Shown piece after piece: positions 41,838 to 52,581 of a stretch of 56,240 nucleotides of DNA. Position 1 is the first letter of the stretch. Each line of letters starts with the position of its first letter. Both the position numbers and the translations under genes were made by a program. Below the pieces are notes generated by a model. The model was not told the origin of the DNA. It made no database searches and saw only the letters and a list, made by a program, of their open reading frames with translations. Source of the stretch: Trebouxia sp. TZW2008 (taxonomy: Eukaryota > Chlorophyta > Trebouxiophyceae > Trebouxiales > Trebouxiaceae); NCBI GenBank assembly GCA_002118135.1, contig BDIU01000447.1, positions 1 to 56,240 on the forward strand. The letters run 5' to 3'.

Positions 41838-43430
41838 TCAATGACTGACCAGCCTTGCAGCACCCAGACCAGCTGTGGTGAATGCCAGCATCATACCCAA
41901 GCAGTACTTGATGGTCTCGTTTTTTGTCTGTTCTACAGCAGCTTTCAGGGAGTTTGTTTCTTTGTCCATCTTGATTTCTAGCTCATTTGCCTTATCTCGC
42001 AATGCTTGCAGCTCATCTCGCATGCGCCCTTTTTCCAAGTTGAGGTCAAGCCGCTGACTGGCTGTCAGCTTGTCTATCTCATACCTGCAGCAAATACAGC
42101 GTTACTGGTTTGTCACAGGAGGTTTTTGGCCAGACATGGCCAGAACAGTTGCTGCTGCAAGCTCTGATGCTCACGACAACCCATACAGAGGCTTTTGCTT
42201 CCACAAGGCTGGAAGCAAGCTTTTGGAGAAAGGTTTCAGGCAAGTGCAACCTTTCTCTGGAAGCTTGCAACCAGCGATGTGGCAGCAAAAGCCTTGAAGC
42301 CAGCTGTTGTGAGCTTTAAAGCTGGCATCATGTCACAGAGTGCTGTCAAAAGGTGCAAGGGAGCTAGGCTGAGCACTCAACACACAGCCATTGGGGTGCA
42401 TGGCAGTTCAGCAAATTTGATGGTGAGCTCAGAACGTCCTGTGTGATCACAGCACCAGCTGTAGGTGACCAGTGCATCATAGAAGCAACTACACTGCAAG
42501 ATGGAGCTAGCTAGAGGAATTGACAGGTGTCCACGGTCTGCTTGATGTCACATTGCTATCAGAAGCAAGCTGTTTTAGAAGCCTTGCCTGATCTCTGCTT
42601 TGACTTTGTCCAGCATAGTCTGCAACCGGTCAGTGTCCCTGGTCAGGCTGCTATGATGCAGCTCTTGGCTTTTCTGCACTTCACTTTTGAAGCCAGCTAT
42701 CCTTGCTTCCTGTTCCAAGACAGCCTGCAGCACATTTAAAATAAACAAGGTAGAACAGAAGCAAAGACCGTGGAATTTTGACAAACTCAAATTGACAAAC
42801 AAATGTATTGCGCATGACTGTGATCCACTGCACAGGCTGATATCTGCTTGACATCGGACAGATGTGTGAAGACTTGCTATGCTAAGCATGTGCACCTCAG
42901 GCACTTTGCTGGGAATTGCAACAGTTGGTGCTGATACGCAAGCCTCATGCGTATCAAGTAACAGGACACGTGAGGGCGCACCTTCTCAAGCGTGGACTTG
43001 GACACAAACTGCGCTGCAATCTTGTCTTTGTTGATGCACAGTATCTCTGTCAAGTCTCGCGTGAGCCTTTCTGACTGTTCCCGAGTCATGCCAAGTTTCT
43101 CAAAGTTTCGCATCTGCAGGGCGTGACATGTCAACAGAGCCCTTCAAGCAACTATGCCAAGTGCAAAGCAGAACTCAACAAGTCAGCGAGAAGCACACTG
43201 TAGTTACTCACCATGTCTAGTGTATCCACAAGCAATGCATTTGAGACTGCCTGATGGCCAGGTTTAACCCCAGCAGCGGTGGTGTTTGTGCGCACCAAAC
43301 AGCTGCCACTGCTGCTAGTGGCAGCACAGCCATTTAGCCGAGTACAGACCTCACTTCCAGCTGTTGCGCTGCCAACGCTAGACTTGACAATTTGTGCACA
43401 GCGCCACAGCTTGAGTGCCCTTGATTGCAT
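41838..43430 (-). CDS. DUF1640 / CCDC90 family protein (MCU-regulator-like), mitochondrial
   Basis: Four minus-strand exons: 43430-43212, 43113-42982, 42724-42588, 42084-41838 (244 residues). A presequence-like N-terminus rich in Arg, Ser, Ala and Thr is followed by LLVDTLDMMRNFEKLGMTRE, the family's opening signature. Long coiled-coil exons follow (AVLEQEARIAGFKSEVQKSQ; RYEIDKLTASQRLDLNLEKG), with a C-terminal helix YCLGMMLAFTTAGLGAARLV. This is the full DUF1640 architecture of yeast Fmp32 and animal CCDC90/MCUR1, inner-membrane proteins linked to calcium-uniporter and respiratory-complex assembly. Whether the algal member does this is unknown. Intron 3 must use a GC donor (ATCAG|GCAAGG at 42587), since only that phase joins AEI-R to YEIDKL. 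It is convergent with the WD40 gene. Confidence 0.93.
42214..42268. repeat. Imperfect hairpin inside DUF1640 intron 3
   Basis: GCAAGCTTTTGGAGAAAGGTT and AACCTTTCTCTGGAAGCTTGC are inverted, roughly 21-base arms around a 12-base loop. It could be a decayed MITE or an intronic RNA stem. Confidence 0.55.
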
Positions 43431-43719
43431 GCCGGGCGAGCAAGCGCCCTGAATGCTGGTCTGCGTATGCTCCTGGACCAAGCTGTTTACCCGTGCTGAA
43501 GGCTGTACTAAGCAATCAATACAAAAGATTGACTTCTGCACAGTATAGGCTCAGGCGCTGTGGTGGCGCGCTTTGGACGAGGCTTTGCGTCTCGCAAGTC
43601 TCACGCAACATGCGGCAATAACCTCACGTGGATTGGCTGCACAGCGGTCAAGGTTTGTCAAGCAATATGTTGTCCACAGTGTGTTCAAGTGCGTCGCTGC
43701 CAGGCAGGGCTCTACAGGG
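43431..43719. other. 5' flank of DUF1640 gene
   Basis: In-frame codons continue upstream of the chosen ATG but without an ATG start, so this is taken as leader and promoter. No repeats were noted. Confidence 0.35.
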
Positions 43720-44200
43720 CCTCTGGAAAATCGGGGGTTGCCCTCCACAGGGGCAAAATTTCGCGGGGGCTGCGCCCCCACGAAATTTTGTTTTGCTGGC
43801 TTTTCTCGGGGGCTGCCCACGGACAATGACAAGTGCGAGTGGGTGCCAAGTTGTGAGTTCTGTTTGAAAGCACATTTTGCCTGTTTCTGCATCAATATTT
43901 GACGTCGCATCACCCTTTTTGCTGAAAAATCCTTTGTACCGTACAGTAGTACAGCTAGTAGTACAGCCCACAAATTCAATGCTCCAGCAGTGTTTTCGTG
44001 TGGGCTGCCCACCTTGATGCAACTTTGTGACGAGGGCTTCGCCTCCGTCAAAAATTCAAATCAGGGCGAAGTACGGGGGCTGCCCGCGCGCGGCCTTCGG
44101 CCGTACGCGGGTGAGGGGTCGTGCCCCCGGGGCAGAGCGGGGGGTGTAGAACCCTGGCAGTGGCAGGGCCGTGATGTGACCGCCCTTGGCGGGAAGCGCC
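43720..44200. other. GC-hairpin block resembling organelle intergenic DNA
   Basis: A dense set of short GC palindromes unlike the rest of the window. One is a stem at 43754-43790 (CAAAATTTCG, then GGGGGC, a TGC loop, GCCCCC, then CGAAATTTTG). Others are GAGGGCTTCGCCTC near 44032, CGGCCTTCGGCCG near 44091, and GTGCCCCCGGGGCA near 44120. GCTTCGC and CTTCGG hairpins like these are typical of repeat-rich green-algal chloroplast or mitochondrial spacers. I see no organelle gene. It is either a nuclear insertion of organelle DNA or a selfish GC-cluster family. Confidence 0.5.
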
Positions 44201-44270
44201 CTGATTAGGAGAGAATAGGGCCGTTCTGTGAGGCAGGCTGCCTTGCAGACTGTTCCGGCTGAGCCTGTAC

Positions 44271-44319
44271 TGCCTCTTTGATGCAACCGCTACTAAGTCC
44301 TGGTTGCATCAAAGAGGCA
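44271..44319. repeat. Perfect 18-bp inverted repeat with 13-bp loop
   Basis: TGCCTCTTTGATGCAACC (44271-44288) is exactly complementary to GGTTGCATCAAAGAGGCA (44302-44319). It lies between the organelle-like block and the Alba start, probably in the Alba promoter or 5' UTR. Confidence 0.9.
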
Positions 44320-44405
44320 ATGCGCTCCTTGGTCATGGCCAATGTCTGATGCTGCACATTGAATAAAGTCAGACAGCGCTTCGGAAGGCTGTTTGACAGA
44401 ACAGC

Positions 44406-45581
44406 ATGGGAGATGTGGCTGAGGAGCGCCCGCCTGCGCAGCATCCGGCCAGGTACATTGCATGCAATGGCCGCTCAGACGCTGACCACTCCGCAAACGG
44501 TTCTGAGATGCCTTCTACGGATTCTGGCGGATACAGACTGACCGTTCTGTCCAACTCAACTCACCACTGCTTCCGGCAGCAGCAATTCTGAGATGCTGAG
44601 CAAGTCCTTTCTTGCTCAGCACCGCTCTTCTGACCGTCTCAGATTGGCGTTGCTGTTTTGCAAAGGCCTCACGTCTGGTAGGCCACTAGCAGGAGACTCT
44701 GCTCCTACAGAGAGGCTGATAGTTCTGATTCAGCTTTGACAGGACTTCTGTGATCAGGACACCAGTCTCTCTGATACTGATTTCAGGCTTTTGTAAAGTT
44801 TGCTGAGAACTTTACAGAAATCAAAATTTGGCTGTGGTTCAGGATCTTGGTGTCCAGTACGCGCAAGCCAGTGTCTTACATCAACCTTGCAAAGGTAAGC
44901 AACTGGCACATCATCAGCCAGTGAGCTTTGCTGCTAGACTTCATTTCTGTCACGCTGCTTGAACTGTTTGCTTGTTCACAGCGCTACTTGCAAGAACATG
45001 GAGAGGTGCAAATCTCAGCTCTGGGCACAGCTGTCTCGCCAGCTGTCACTGTAGCTGAGATTTTGAAGAGTAAAGGCCTGGCTGTGGAAAAGCAGATTGA
45101 AACTTCTCTGGAGATTGTTGGTGTGCCTCCAAGGTAAGTGCCTATCCACCTGCCTCATTGTTTACAGACAGTGTTGCTTGTTTTGGGAAGTCCTAGCTCG
45201 CGTAAATAGTCACGGTGACTGCTGCCTAGCCGCATGTCAGTCCTGTGGTCCACATCTCAGTTCAGCGTATAATGCATGCAAAAATGCATGCTATTTTACG
45301 GCCAGATCATGGTGTCTCATTGCCACTCACCATCTCTCAGTACAACACGCGCCCTGCGCCAGCAAGTGACCATCTGACACCGCCCTGAATTGTGCAGGGC
45401 CAAGCAGAAACCAAAAATTGATATCACCTTGACCAGAACAGCAGACTTTGAAAGCATCATTGCAGCTGAGAGCCGTCCCTCAATGGACGGGGTAGCCGAT
45501 GGAGTTGCTGACGGGATTGCTGATCATTCTCACCTTGATGGTGTGGGTCAACACTCCGGTGGTAGCAGCTCCAGCAACTGA
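44406..45581 (+). CDS. Alba-family DNA/RNA-binding protein (plant At2g34160 type)
   Basis: Four exons: 44406-44452, 44843-44894, 44982-45133, 45398-45581 (144 residues). The Alba fold reads in order: RILVSSTRKPVSYINLAKRY (the RKP-x-x-Y-I-N core), GEVQISALGTAVSPAVTVAE, ILKSKGLAVEKQIETSLEI, and AKQKPKIDITLTRTADFESI. This matches the short plant Alba group rather than the RGG-tailed group. Alba proteins bind RNA and RNA-DNA hybrids in plants and also act in genome stability. The acidic N-terminal 15 residues and the Gly/Ser-rich tail are unstructured; the tail includes a small GVADGVADGIAD repeat. All three introns are GT-AG with matching phase. The gene is convergent with the HMG-box gene. Confidence 0.93.
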
Positions 45582-46930
45582 CCCTTGCCAGCCTCATTCA
45601 CTGACCTCCCGCTCAGCTAACAGTGCAACGACAAAGCCCTTTCTCAAGCCAAATGTCCCAAGGTGAATTCTTGCCCGCAGCATATGCCCAAGCTGCAATA
45701 AAACGCCCTCGTATTTGATGAGCGACTCCTGCTCAAGCCTAGATTCCAGATCCAGAAACACCCATTAGATTGCCTCAGCCCCCAGACCAGCTCAGCCTTC
45801 AGATCATCTCAGCCTGCCTATACTCAACTTCCTGGGTGCCAAATTGCTCCAGGGTCAGTTGAGCTTCGGAAAGAATGTATCACAAGGCATGAAGCGACAA
45901 CAGCATCAGTTGTGTCAGAACCACTATCATGCTGTCAGGGAGTTCTTGACAGCCGCCAGTCTGCAGTGTGAAGCCCAGATGCATGATCCTGTCAGCTGCC
46001 ATCTATACTGTGGTTTTGCGCATAAAATGCAGGCACACACAATTTTGTTGTCATCGGTATTTGCAACAGGCATCTTCCTCTTCCTTTTTTGGCTGCGTTC
46101 AGCACCACAGGATGCAGCAACAGCTATAATGTTGTCTGGTCTGCATTGCCAGCTCACTTGGAAATGCAATTTAGTTTGGATACACAGATATTCAGTGTAA
46201 AACTTGTCTGCCAAGCAGAGTATTATGTACTGTAGACTTCTTCTTGCTTTTGCTATTGTCCTCTTTGGACAAAGCATTCCCATTTCTTACTTGTAATCAC
46301 ATGAAGATTCGCTGGTGAACCATAGCATTGCATTGCCTGGAGCCTCCGGGCACACAAAACAATCTCAAGTCTAATGAGCTGAAAACTTTCTTCACTGCCT
46401 GTATGCAAACGTCAAGGCTCGAATGCATCAAGCCAACAAACTTTGCAGTAATCAACTATTGTTGCATGCGGGCAGTTGTGCCCTAGGGCTGCAATGTCTG
46501 AGTGTAAAACTTCTGTGACATTATGCGTTATCTCCGCATCACTACAATCCAAACAGGTCAACGGTTTGCAGAATTTGTTGCCACAGCACTCTGCAGCTGC
46601 AGTGTAACACACACCATCTCAGAAAGTGACGGTTTGCTACTGCTAAGTAGGCCTATGCCTGCCTGATTTCTCCTTCTGCCGTTTCTATGATGGCCAAGCA
46701 ACCCTGTTACAGTCCCCAATACTCATCAAGTACAAATGTCAAAGTACCCAAATATACAACACTCTGATGCAATGCAAATCTGCAAATTGGGCGTGGAACG
46801 CTCGGCAGGCATCCGCCTTATGCCACACAAAAGCAACGCCTTCACAGCATGTGCTTCTGAAGCATATGCATCAGTACAGGCACAACAACAACTGATATAC
46901 AAACAAAACACTATACATCACTCCTCGTGA
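45582..46930. other. Convergent intergenic region (Alba / HMG-box)
   Basis: About 1.3 kb with no supported exon. It contains an AATAAA near 45697 after the Alba stop and a minus-strand TGTAA near 46708 after the HMG stop. A hydrophobic plus-strand frame at 45844-46200 lacks splice context and family similarity. Confidence 0.4.
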
Positions 46931-48509
46931 CTAACTCCCTTTCTGTCTTTTGCTGTGCAAACTGGCATCATCTTCTTCAGCAGCGTCCATGACCTGCAAG
47001 CAGCCAAGTGGCAGGCAACTGATTCTGGGAGTTGTCACGACGATATATTTCAAGCCATACAGGAGCGCTAAACATGTCATCAAACGGCATCACTGACGGC
47101 AAAGCAGAGCATTGCTAATGATGCTCATGCTGCAAACATAGACAGCGGCAACATTATTGCAATGTACACGCGTCATTGATTGGCTGAGTCCGGGTTGTTT
47201 TGTGCCAGACAGATCACGATCATTCACAAGTCATGACGTATGCTTGCAAGGTGAAGCAGTGACCTCAAGAGAGTTGCAAATGCTTAGGGCTCAGAAATTA
47301 AAACAAAGCTAACATGGGTAGTTCTAGTAATCTTTCTCGTCATAGCCCAGAGCAGCATGCTGCAATTGACAGAACTAGACAACACAAAGGCAGCAGTGCC
47401 TTCCACCCGATGTACAGCAAGACTTGTGTTGAACGCGCTGTACTTATTAGACTGCCATGCATTGCCATGCACAGGCTATACTGAAGACTTCAACAAAAGG
47501 TTGTGTCAACCTGACTCTCAAACCTTAGGCCTGCTCAATCATCAGCTGGCCACCTTGCTTTGCAAACCAAAGATGCATTGCAAATTTGTTGCACCACATT
47601 TCGATTTTGGCAAAATGAAAGGCGTATACTGACCTTTGGAGAGGGGCTTTCATCCACAACAGGAAAAAGTGGCTCGTCCAAGCCGTCTGCTTTCCTTTTC
47701 TTATCACTCAAGTCTGTGAGCTGAATATCACCAGCAGGCAAGACAGGTGACGCAGGAGCAATGGCAATGGGCCCTTGACTTGTGTCAAATTCAGGCGCTA
47801 TTGGCACGCTGTCTGGCTCAACAGCATTGCTTGCCTGTCGCCCTGTCTGCAGTTGCACATGTTGTTGGACAGCAAGGAGTGCAACCTTGGCTCACACTGC
47901 AGCTTTCAGGCTGTCTAAGGTGTCGTCACAGGCTGCAGAAAAAATGGCGACAGCGAGCAGACCTGCTGCAGTGTGCACACTGGGCTGCATATGATGCCTC
48001 ATGATTTGTGACCAACAAGTAGAGGTCCAGCAGCAACAAGCAATGCAAGATAGTCATTGACCAGCACAGAGTCACCCACCCTGCCAGCGCCAATTACTCG
48101 CACACGTCTGAGGTCATGACATCACATGCAAACAGCTTACCTGGTGTTTCTTGATATACTGCTGCTTCTGCATTTCATCAAGCTTCTTCCAATGGTCAAC
48201 AGCCAGCGCAAACAGCTGGTTGCCATTCCTGTCATCCTCTAGCTTAACACCAGCAGCCTTGAACTCTTCCATCTTTTCTTTCACAAACATGTTAAAGGCG
48301 GTTGGTCTCCTCTTGCCCTTGTTCTTTGTGTCGCTAAGATTGTGGGCAGCTGTGTGAGAGGCGGCACCTTGCTTGAAGATTGTGTCTGGTAGCTGACCAT
48401 CTGCTTTATATTGGTTGAGCGCGTGTTTCATCAAGCCAAAAAACGCCTGAAACTCCTTGGCACAGAAGAGCATAATATCCGCCACGTCAGCAGTCGGAGA
48501 GTCAGACAT
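46931..48509 (-). CDS. HMG-box protein
   Basis: Three coding exons on the minus strand: 48509-48141, 47846-47634, 46993-46931 (214 residues). Residues 66-120 form an HMG-box-like domain: KRRPTAFNMFVKEKMEEFKA then NQLFALAVDHWKKLDEMQKQ QYIKK. The first 60 residues are helical (ADIMLFCAKEFQAFFGLMKH) and are not a standard HMGB feature. The C-terminal exons carry an acidic/proline segment, a basic KKRKAD (possible nuclear signal) and a final EEDDASLHSKRQKGS. HMG-box proteins bend DNA in chromatin, but organellar TFAM/ABF2-type members also exist; the KKRK motif favours the nucleus. A 5' UTR intron probably ends 8 nt before the ATG (TTGCAG|GTCCCAAG). Confidence 0.88.
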
Positions 48510-49217
48510 CTTGGGACCTGCAAGCATGTCAAGGCATGTTAAGGATGTCACGAGCTGTTTGTATCATATCTGCAATATATTATCTGGACAGGCTCAAAGG
48601 CTATGGCCTTGCGTTTTTGCATTGGCGTGCCTACTTCGCAAAGGCGACCACTGTCAAAGATACAGTCCACGCACGCTCGCCTTGCGCCCGTTGTGCGCCG
48701 GAATCGCCTGCCGGCAATGAACGGCAACAAACGGATGCTATCGGCCGAATGCTGGGCAGTGTAAAGGCAGCCGTAACTCGACCGTCCCGTACCGTAGGCC
48801 ATGCCAAGCCCTTTGCCTTTTAAGCGCAGAGCCTGCCCATTGCATTCTGCATTGCATGGCAACCAGAACAAGCATGCTCTCAAACAGGCTTACAATGTAG
48901 TGCTGGTACATCTTGCAGGGGCCAGCTTGAATTGCATTTCTGTCATCAAACTGCTGCAGACTTATCTTGCTGAGCATAGCATGGCTGGGACCGAATCAAG
49001 TGCGTACTTGTCACCCCCTGTGGAGTAAAAGATACACAAAAACCTGTCTGCAGGCCACACAGTTGTGGGCATTGCGGCACAGGTACTGCAAGCAAGGTGC
49101 ATGCATTGCCAGGACTATATTTGGCACGTTGCGCAGGCCAGATATTGTACACGCCCATTGGGCTTTTGGCAGAGCTACTGTTGGTATAGGGGTTGCTGTA
49201 TGGATCTGACTCTGATA
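48510..49217. other. Intergenic region between HMG-box and CBSX3-like genes
   Basis: Holds the HMG promoter and probable 5' UTR exon, and the 3' UTR of the CBSX3-like gene. No coding exon with family similarity. Confidence 0.4.
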
Positions 49218-51014
49218 TCAGTAGGATCCCTGAATGTACTCATGCAGCCTTCCAACCTCTTCACGGTGTTCTTGCACCATGATACTGACCTGGATGCCAA
49301 CAAATCAAATTTTCAATGAATACCTCAGGTGCAAGCCTGTCAATTTTGTCAGAGCTGCTAACAGATCTGTTGCTGAGTTGCCTTTGAGCATGCATGCTGC
49401 TTGGTGAGAAGCAGATTCCAGGTCAGGCAGCAAATTGCCACAAAAAAGCTTTGAGCTGAAGACTTACCACATCTCTGATGCTGACCATACCTAGGTACAT
49501 TCCTGCATTCACCTGCAATGACCATGATACAAGGCTTAAGCTGATATAGCAAAATGCCTTGACTGCTAGCTCTTTTGGCACATATCATCAAACAATGTGC
49601 TGCTTTGCCAAATTTACTTTTTTGCCTCAGGTTGCATGCACTAGTGTCAATGCCTAACAGCACATGCATGTTGAGGTCAAGGTGAGTGCACAGCCAGAAG
49701 CGCACCACTGGCACATGGCGAAAGTTGTTGTCATTCATCATCTCCATAACCTCAAGCACGCTGTGGTTTGGTGTGACTGTCATCAGCCTTGCAGCAGGCG
49801 TCATGACGTCCTTGACATGTACATTTGTGGAGCTCTTGCCCTTGACAACCACCTTAGTCAGGTAATCTGCACATCACACAAACCACTGTCACCATTGTAC
49901 CGTACGTCACAGAACAAGCAGTGAATCAGAGCATTTGTTGACCTTAGGAGGAGCCTTGATACGGTCTACTTATGTAAGCCAACCAAAGGCAATACAAGCA
50001 TGTATGATGCAGAGTACTATGATTGCTGTTTCAAACTTGCACTGACATGTGCAAAGCATGCCTTGGACACAAACAAACACAGTTTAGACACATGTTTGAC
50101 TGCTAGCTCTTGCGTGTGCTTTGCGATATATGTGCAGTTGGTAAGGCATGCTGCCATGGCAGAAGCTTCACATCTAATACAGGACCAAACGCATTGGCCA
50201 ATTCTGGTGCCAGATTCAAGACACTGACATGCCATGTGGCTCACAGATAGCCCAGGAAGACATGTGATTGGTGGGACGTACCTCTCTCGGTGATGATGCC
50301 AACAACTGCATCTCCTGCAGCGCTCTTGACCTTGTCATCAGTTGCAAAGTCTATTTTTGCTGGGTCGAAGACAAGCAATGATCCAACATTGCCTTTTGCC
50401 ATCTACACGCAAAAAGCAACTCAATGTCAGCTATGTGCCGGCACACACTGAAGGCCAGCACACTTGTACCATGCTGGAATTGGTCAACTGCACAAGCAAC
50501 TGTGAAGATTGTATTCATGCTCATGAGTCTTGCAGAAGCATTGAGATGAACGGCACATCTGCATCTGACCTTTCGAATCGCATCAATCATGAAGTCATCT
50601 TGTGCACACCAAAGCCATGCTCCGCTGTTTTCTTTCTGTTCAACAAACATGACAAAAAACAGTCAGAGAGCACCTCACTGGAAAGCAGCAAGATGTATAA
50701 CCGTGAGATGAAGATATATGTCTGACCTTGTCCTTGAGAACCTGCAGGCAACACTGGTTGCTTAGGTGATGAGGCAAAAGGTTTGCGTGTCACGCGTCTT
50801 CAACAATCGCAGAATGCGAGCTGCAGGTGGCAATCACAGTGTTGTTGTGAAGCCGCGCTGCAATGCATCTGTTAGCGTACCTCGTAAATGCGCGTTTGAC
50901 CCCATCCCTGTTTCGTGTTTTGTGCATCTGCGGGTACAGCTTGGCCGGCATCGGGTTGTAGCAAATATGCAGAAGTGGCGACCTACATTCAGAGAGCACC
51001 ACGCGTTGCTTCAT
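49218..51014 (-). CDS. CBSX3: CBS-domain pair protein, CBSX3-like, probably mitochondrial
   Basis: Eight minus-strand exons: 51014-50881, 50820-50796, 50741-50727, 50635-50570, 50402-50282, 49866-49706, 49512-49468, 49289-49218 (212 residues; Arabidopsis CBSX3 is about 206). Two CBS motifs are clear: SGAWLWCAQDDFMIDAIRK, NVGSLLVF and AVVGIITERDYLTKVVVKGK, then VMTPAARLMTVTPNHSVLEV, FRHVPVV and GMYLGMVSIRDV. The end is MVQEHREEVGRLHEYIQG. CBSX3 proteins bind adenosine nucleotides and regulate mitochondrial thioredoxin; that role is inferred. Exon 3 is a 15-nt micro-exon (VLKDK). Joining exon 2 to it in phase needs a weak GC donor (GAC|GCGTGA at 50795), so this junction is uncertain. The Arg-rich, acid-poor N-terminus fits a mitochondrial presequence. 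Confidence 0.92.
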
Positions 51015-52141
51015 CTTGAGCCCGATAAAATCCGACGTGTTTGCACCTGTTGATTCCCATCTCGGCTCTTACCGTTCTTGATAGATCACGACAACATCGC
51101 TTGCCAACGGGTAACAGCGCTCGTGTAGCAGGTCCCAGTGCCTGTCGAAGCGCCATATCGCTTGTCTAGTATAATGCAGCCGTGGGCGTGACTGACAACG
51201 CTGACTGTGTTAGGAAAGAGCTGTTTAAGATCGCATGCGTTGTGCATCAAGGCTCAAGAAGAGGTTCAACATCAATGCAATGCTCTTCAGATCAGCAATT
51301 TGAGGCAACAAGTAAGAAAGTGGTCTTGCATAGGGATGCAGGTGCCATGTTCATCCAAGATGCCATGCTACAGACACACAGCTGCTAGACCACGCTGCTT
51401 GCAGCAGCTGTGTGCTCCTGAACCAAACGAGACTAAAAGAAACTAAGGTTGTTCAGACGGCAAGCTGTATCACTCACCCATTAGCAACAAGGTGAGCAAG
51501 GCACACGCATGTCTGTTTCGCAAAACCAGTTACTGTGGAGCATGCAATTTTTGCATTCTGGCGTTGTGACAATGCATCAAACTGCACATGATGATGGTCA
51601 TGGGGATCACCTAGCAAGCGTGATCAAGCGCCACACCAAGCCTGCACTTTCACAATGAAGTTTCTGCGCCCATACTCAATGTCATATCAATGAAATAGCA
51701 CAAAGATTTGTTGAGCACCGAAACACGCAAATATGACTAGACAGCCTGCAGTATACATACTACATAGCACTCTCTACATGGGGTCTGCAAAACTAGAAAG
51801 TTGCTGTTGGCAGGCGGACTAAACCGCTTGTCAAGAAGACAAGTCAACAAGCAAACTTTATACACCCGGATGCCAGTAACAATTTTGCCACATAAAATGC
51901 AGTCAGAAACAAACACAGCTGCTGATCAGAAAGAAATTACGCTGTGCAACCCAGAAAAGACAGATCTTGGCATGTGCCATCCTGCTCACAGCTTGCAACT
52001 GATGGCCTAATGGACCCTGCAGCCCCATGCAGCAACAGTCTGGACACAACCAATCTTGACTTACATGCAAGATGCTGATTGCTGTATGCGCCTAGGACTT
52101 CAATACTGCCAAAGCTTCTGCCTCATTGATCAAAATCGGCC
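51015..52141. other. Intergenic region with a possible coiled-coil exon
   Basis: Upstream of the CBSX3-like start and downstream of the small membrane gene. On the plus strand, about 51245-51312 reads IKAQEEVQHQCNALQISNLR up to a GTAAGA donor, a plausible coiled-coil exon of an unknown gene, but no partner exon is in frame. A minus-strand TGTAA at 52065-52061 probably belongs to the 52142 gene. Confidence 0.35.
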
Positions 52142-52581
52142 TCACTTGTTTGTCAATGACAAGTAGACCATGATGGCAACTTCCAGTGCAGAGCCCAAAA
52201 GGAGGGAGTTGAGTCGCTGCTGAGACATGACTCCTGCCCAAGAATACAAGAGGACGCCCAGGCTGATAGCAAAAATGTTTGAGAATGCAAAGTTCAACAG
52301 GACGCCCTTACGCTTCCCCTTGATGAACTTCATGTGCTCAGGAGGAGTAAAGCTTCTGTCTTTGAATGGACGACCCTCATCTATTCCCCAACGAAGCCTA
52401 CATAAACGAGGCAACCATCGTCAGGACAATCATCATGATTCGCGCAGCGCGAACAAAGATCAACAAGACCTTGCCTTAGAGAGCAGCCGCATTGGTTAGC
52501 GAACCCAGTGATCGTCACGATCATTGCTGTTGCGTACAGAAAAGAAAACGCAACCCCAGAAATGCCTGCGATCCCCTGCAT
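52142..52581 (-). CDS. Small three-helix membrane protein, unrecognised
   Basis: Two minus-strand exons: 52581-52475 and 52397-52142 (120 residues). Hydrophobic segments are at the N-terminus (GVAFSFLYATAMIVTITGFA) and the C-terminal half (LLNFAFSNIFAISLGVLLYS; LLLGSALEVAIMVYLSL). Between them is a polar loop, GIDEGRPFKDRSFTPPEHM, followed by the basic KFIKGKRKG. No family recognised. The single intron needs a GC donor with near-perfect consensus (CTAAG|GCAAGG at 52474); the only GT nearby gives the wrong phase. The chosen ATG at 52581 overlaps a possible acceptor (ATGCAG), so an upstream first exon is also possible. A TGTAA lies about 80 nt past the stop. Confidence 0.72.

Noticed and set aside
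43560..44051. Several overlapping open frames in the GC-hairpin block
   Set aside because: They are by-products of palindromic G+C-rich sequence (Pro/Gly/Arg-rich peptides on both strands) with no splice context.
44369..44591. Longer unspliced N-terminus for the Alba protein, reading through 44452
   Set aside because: The GTACAT donor at 44453 gives the correct phase into RILVSSTRKP, matching plant Alba starts. The read-through frame ends in a stop without the core.
45844..46200. Hydrophobic 118-codon frame on both strands
   Set aside because: It occurs on both strands at the same place, has no partner exons, and lies in a 3' intergenic region.
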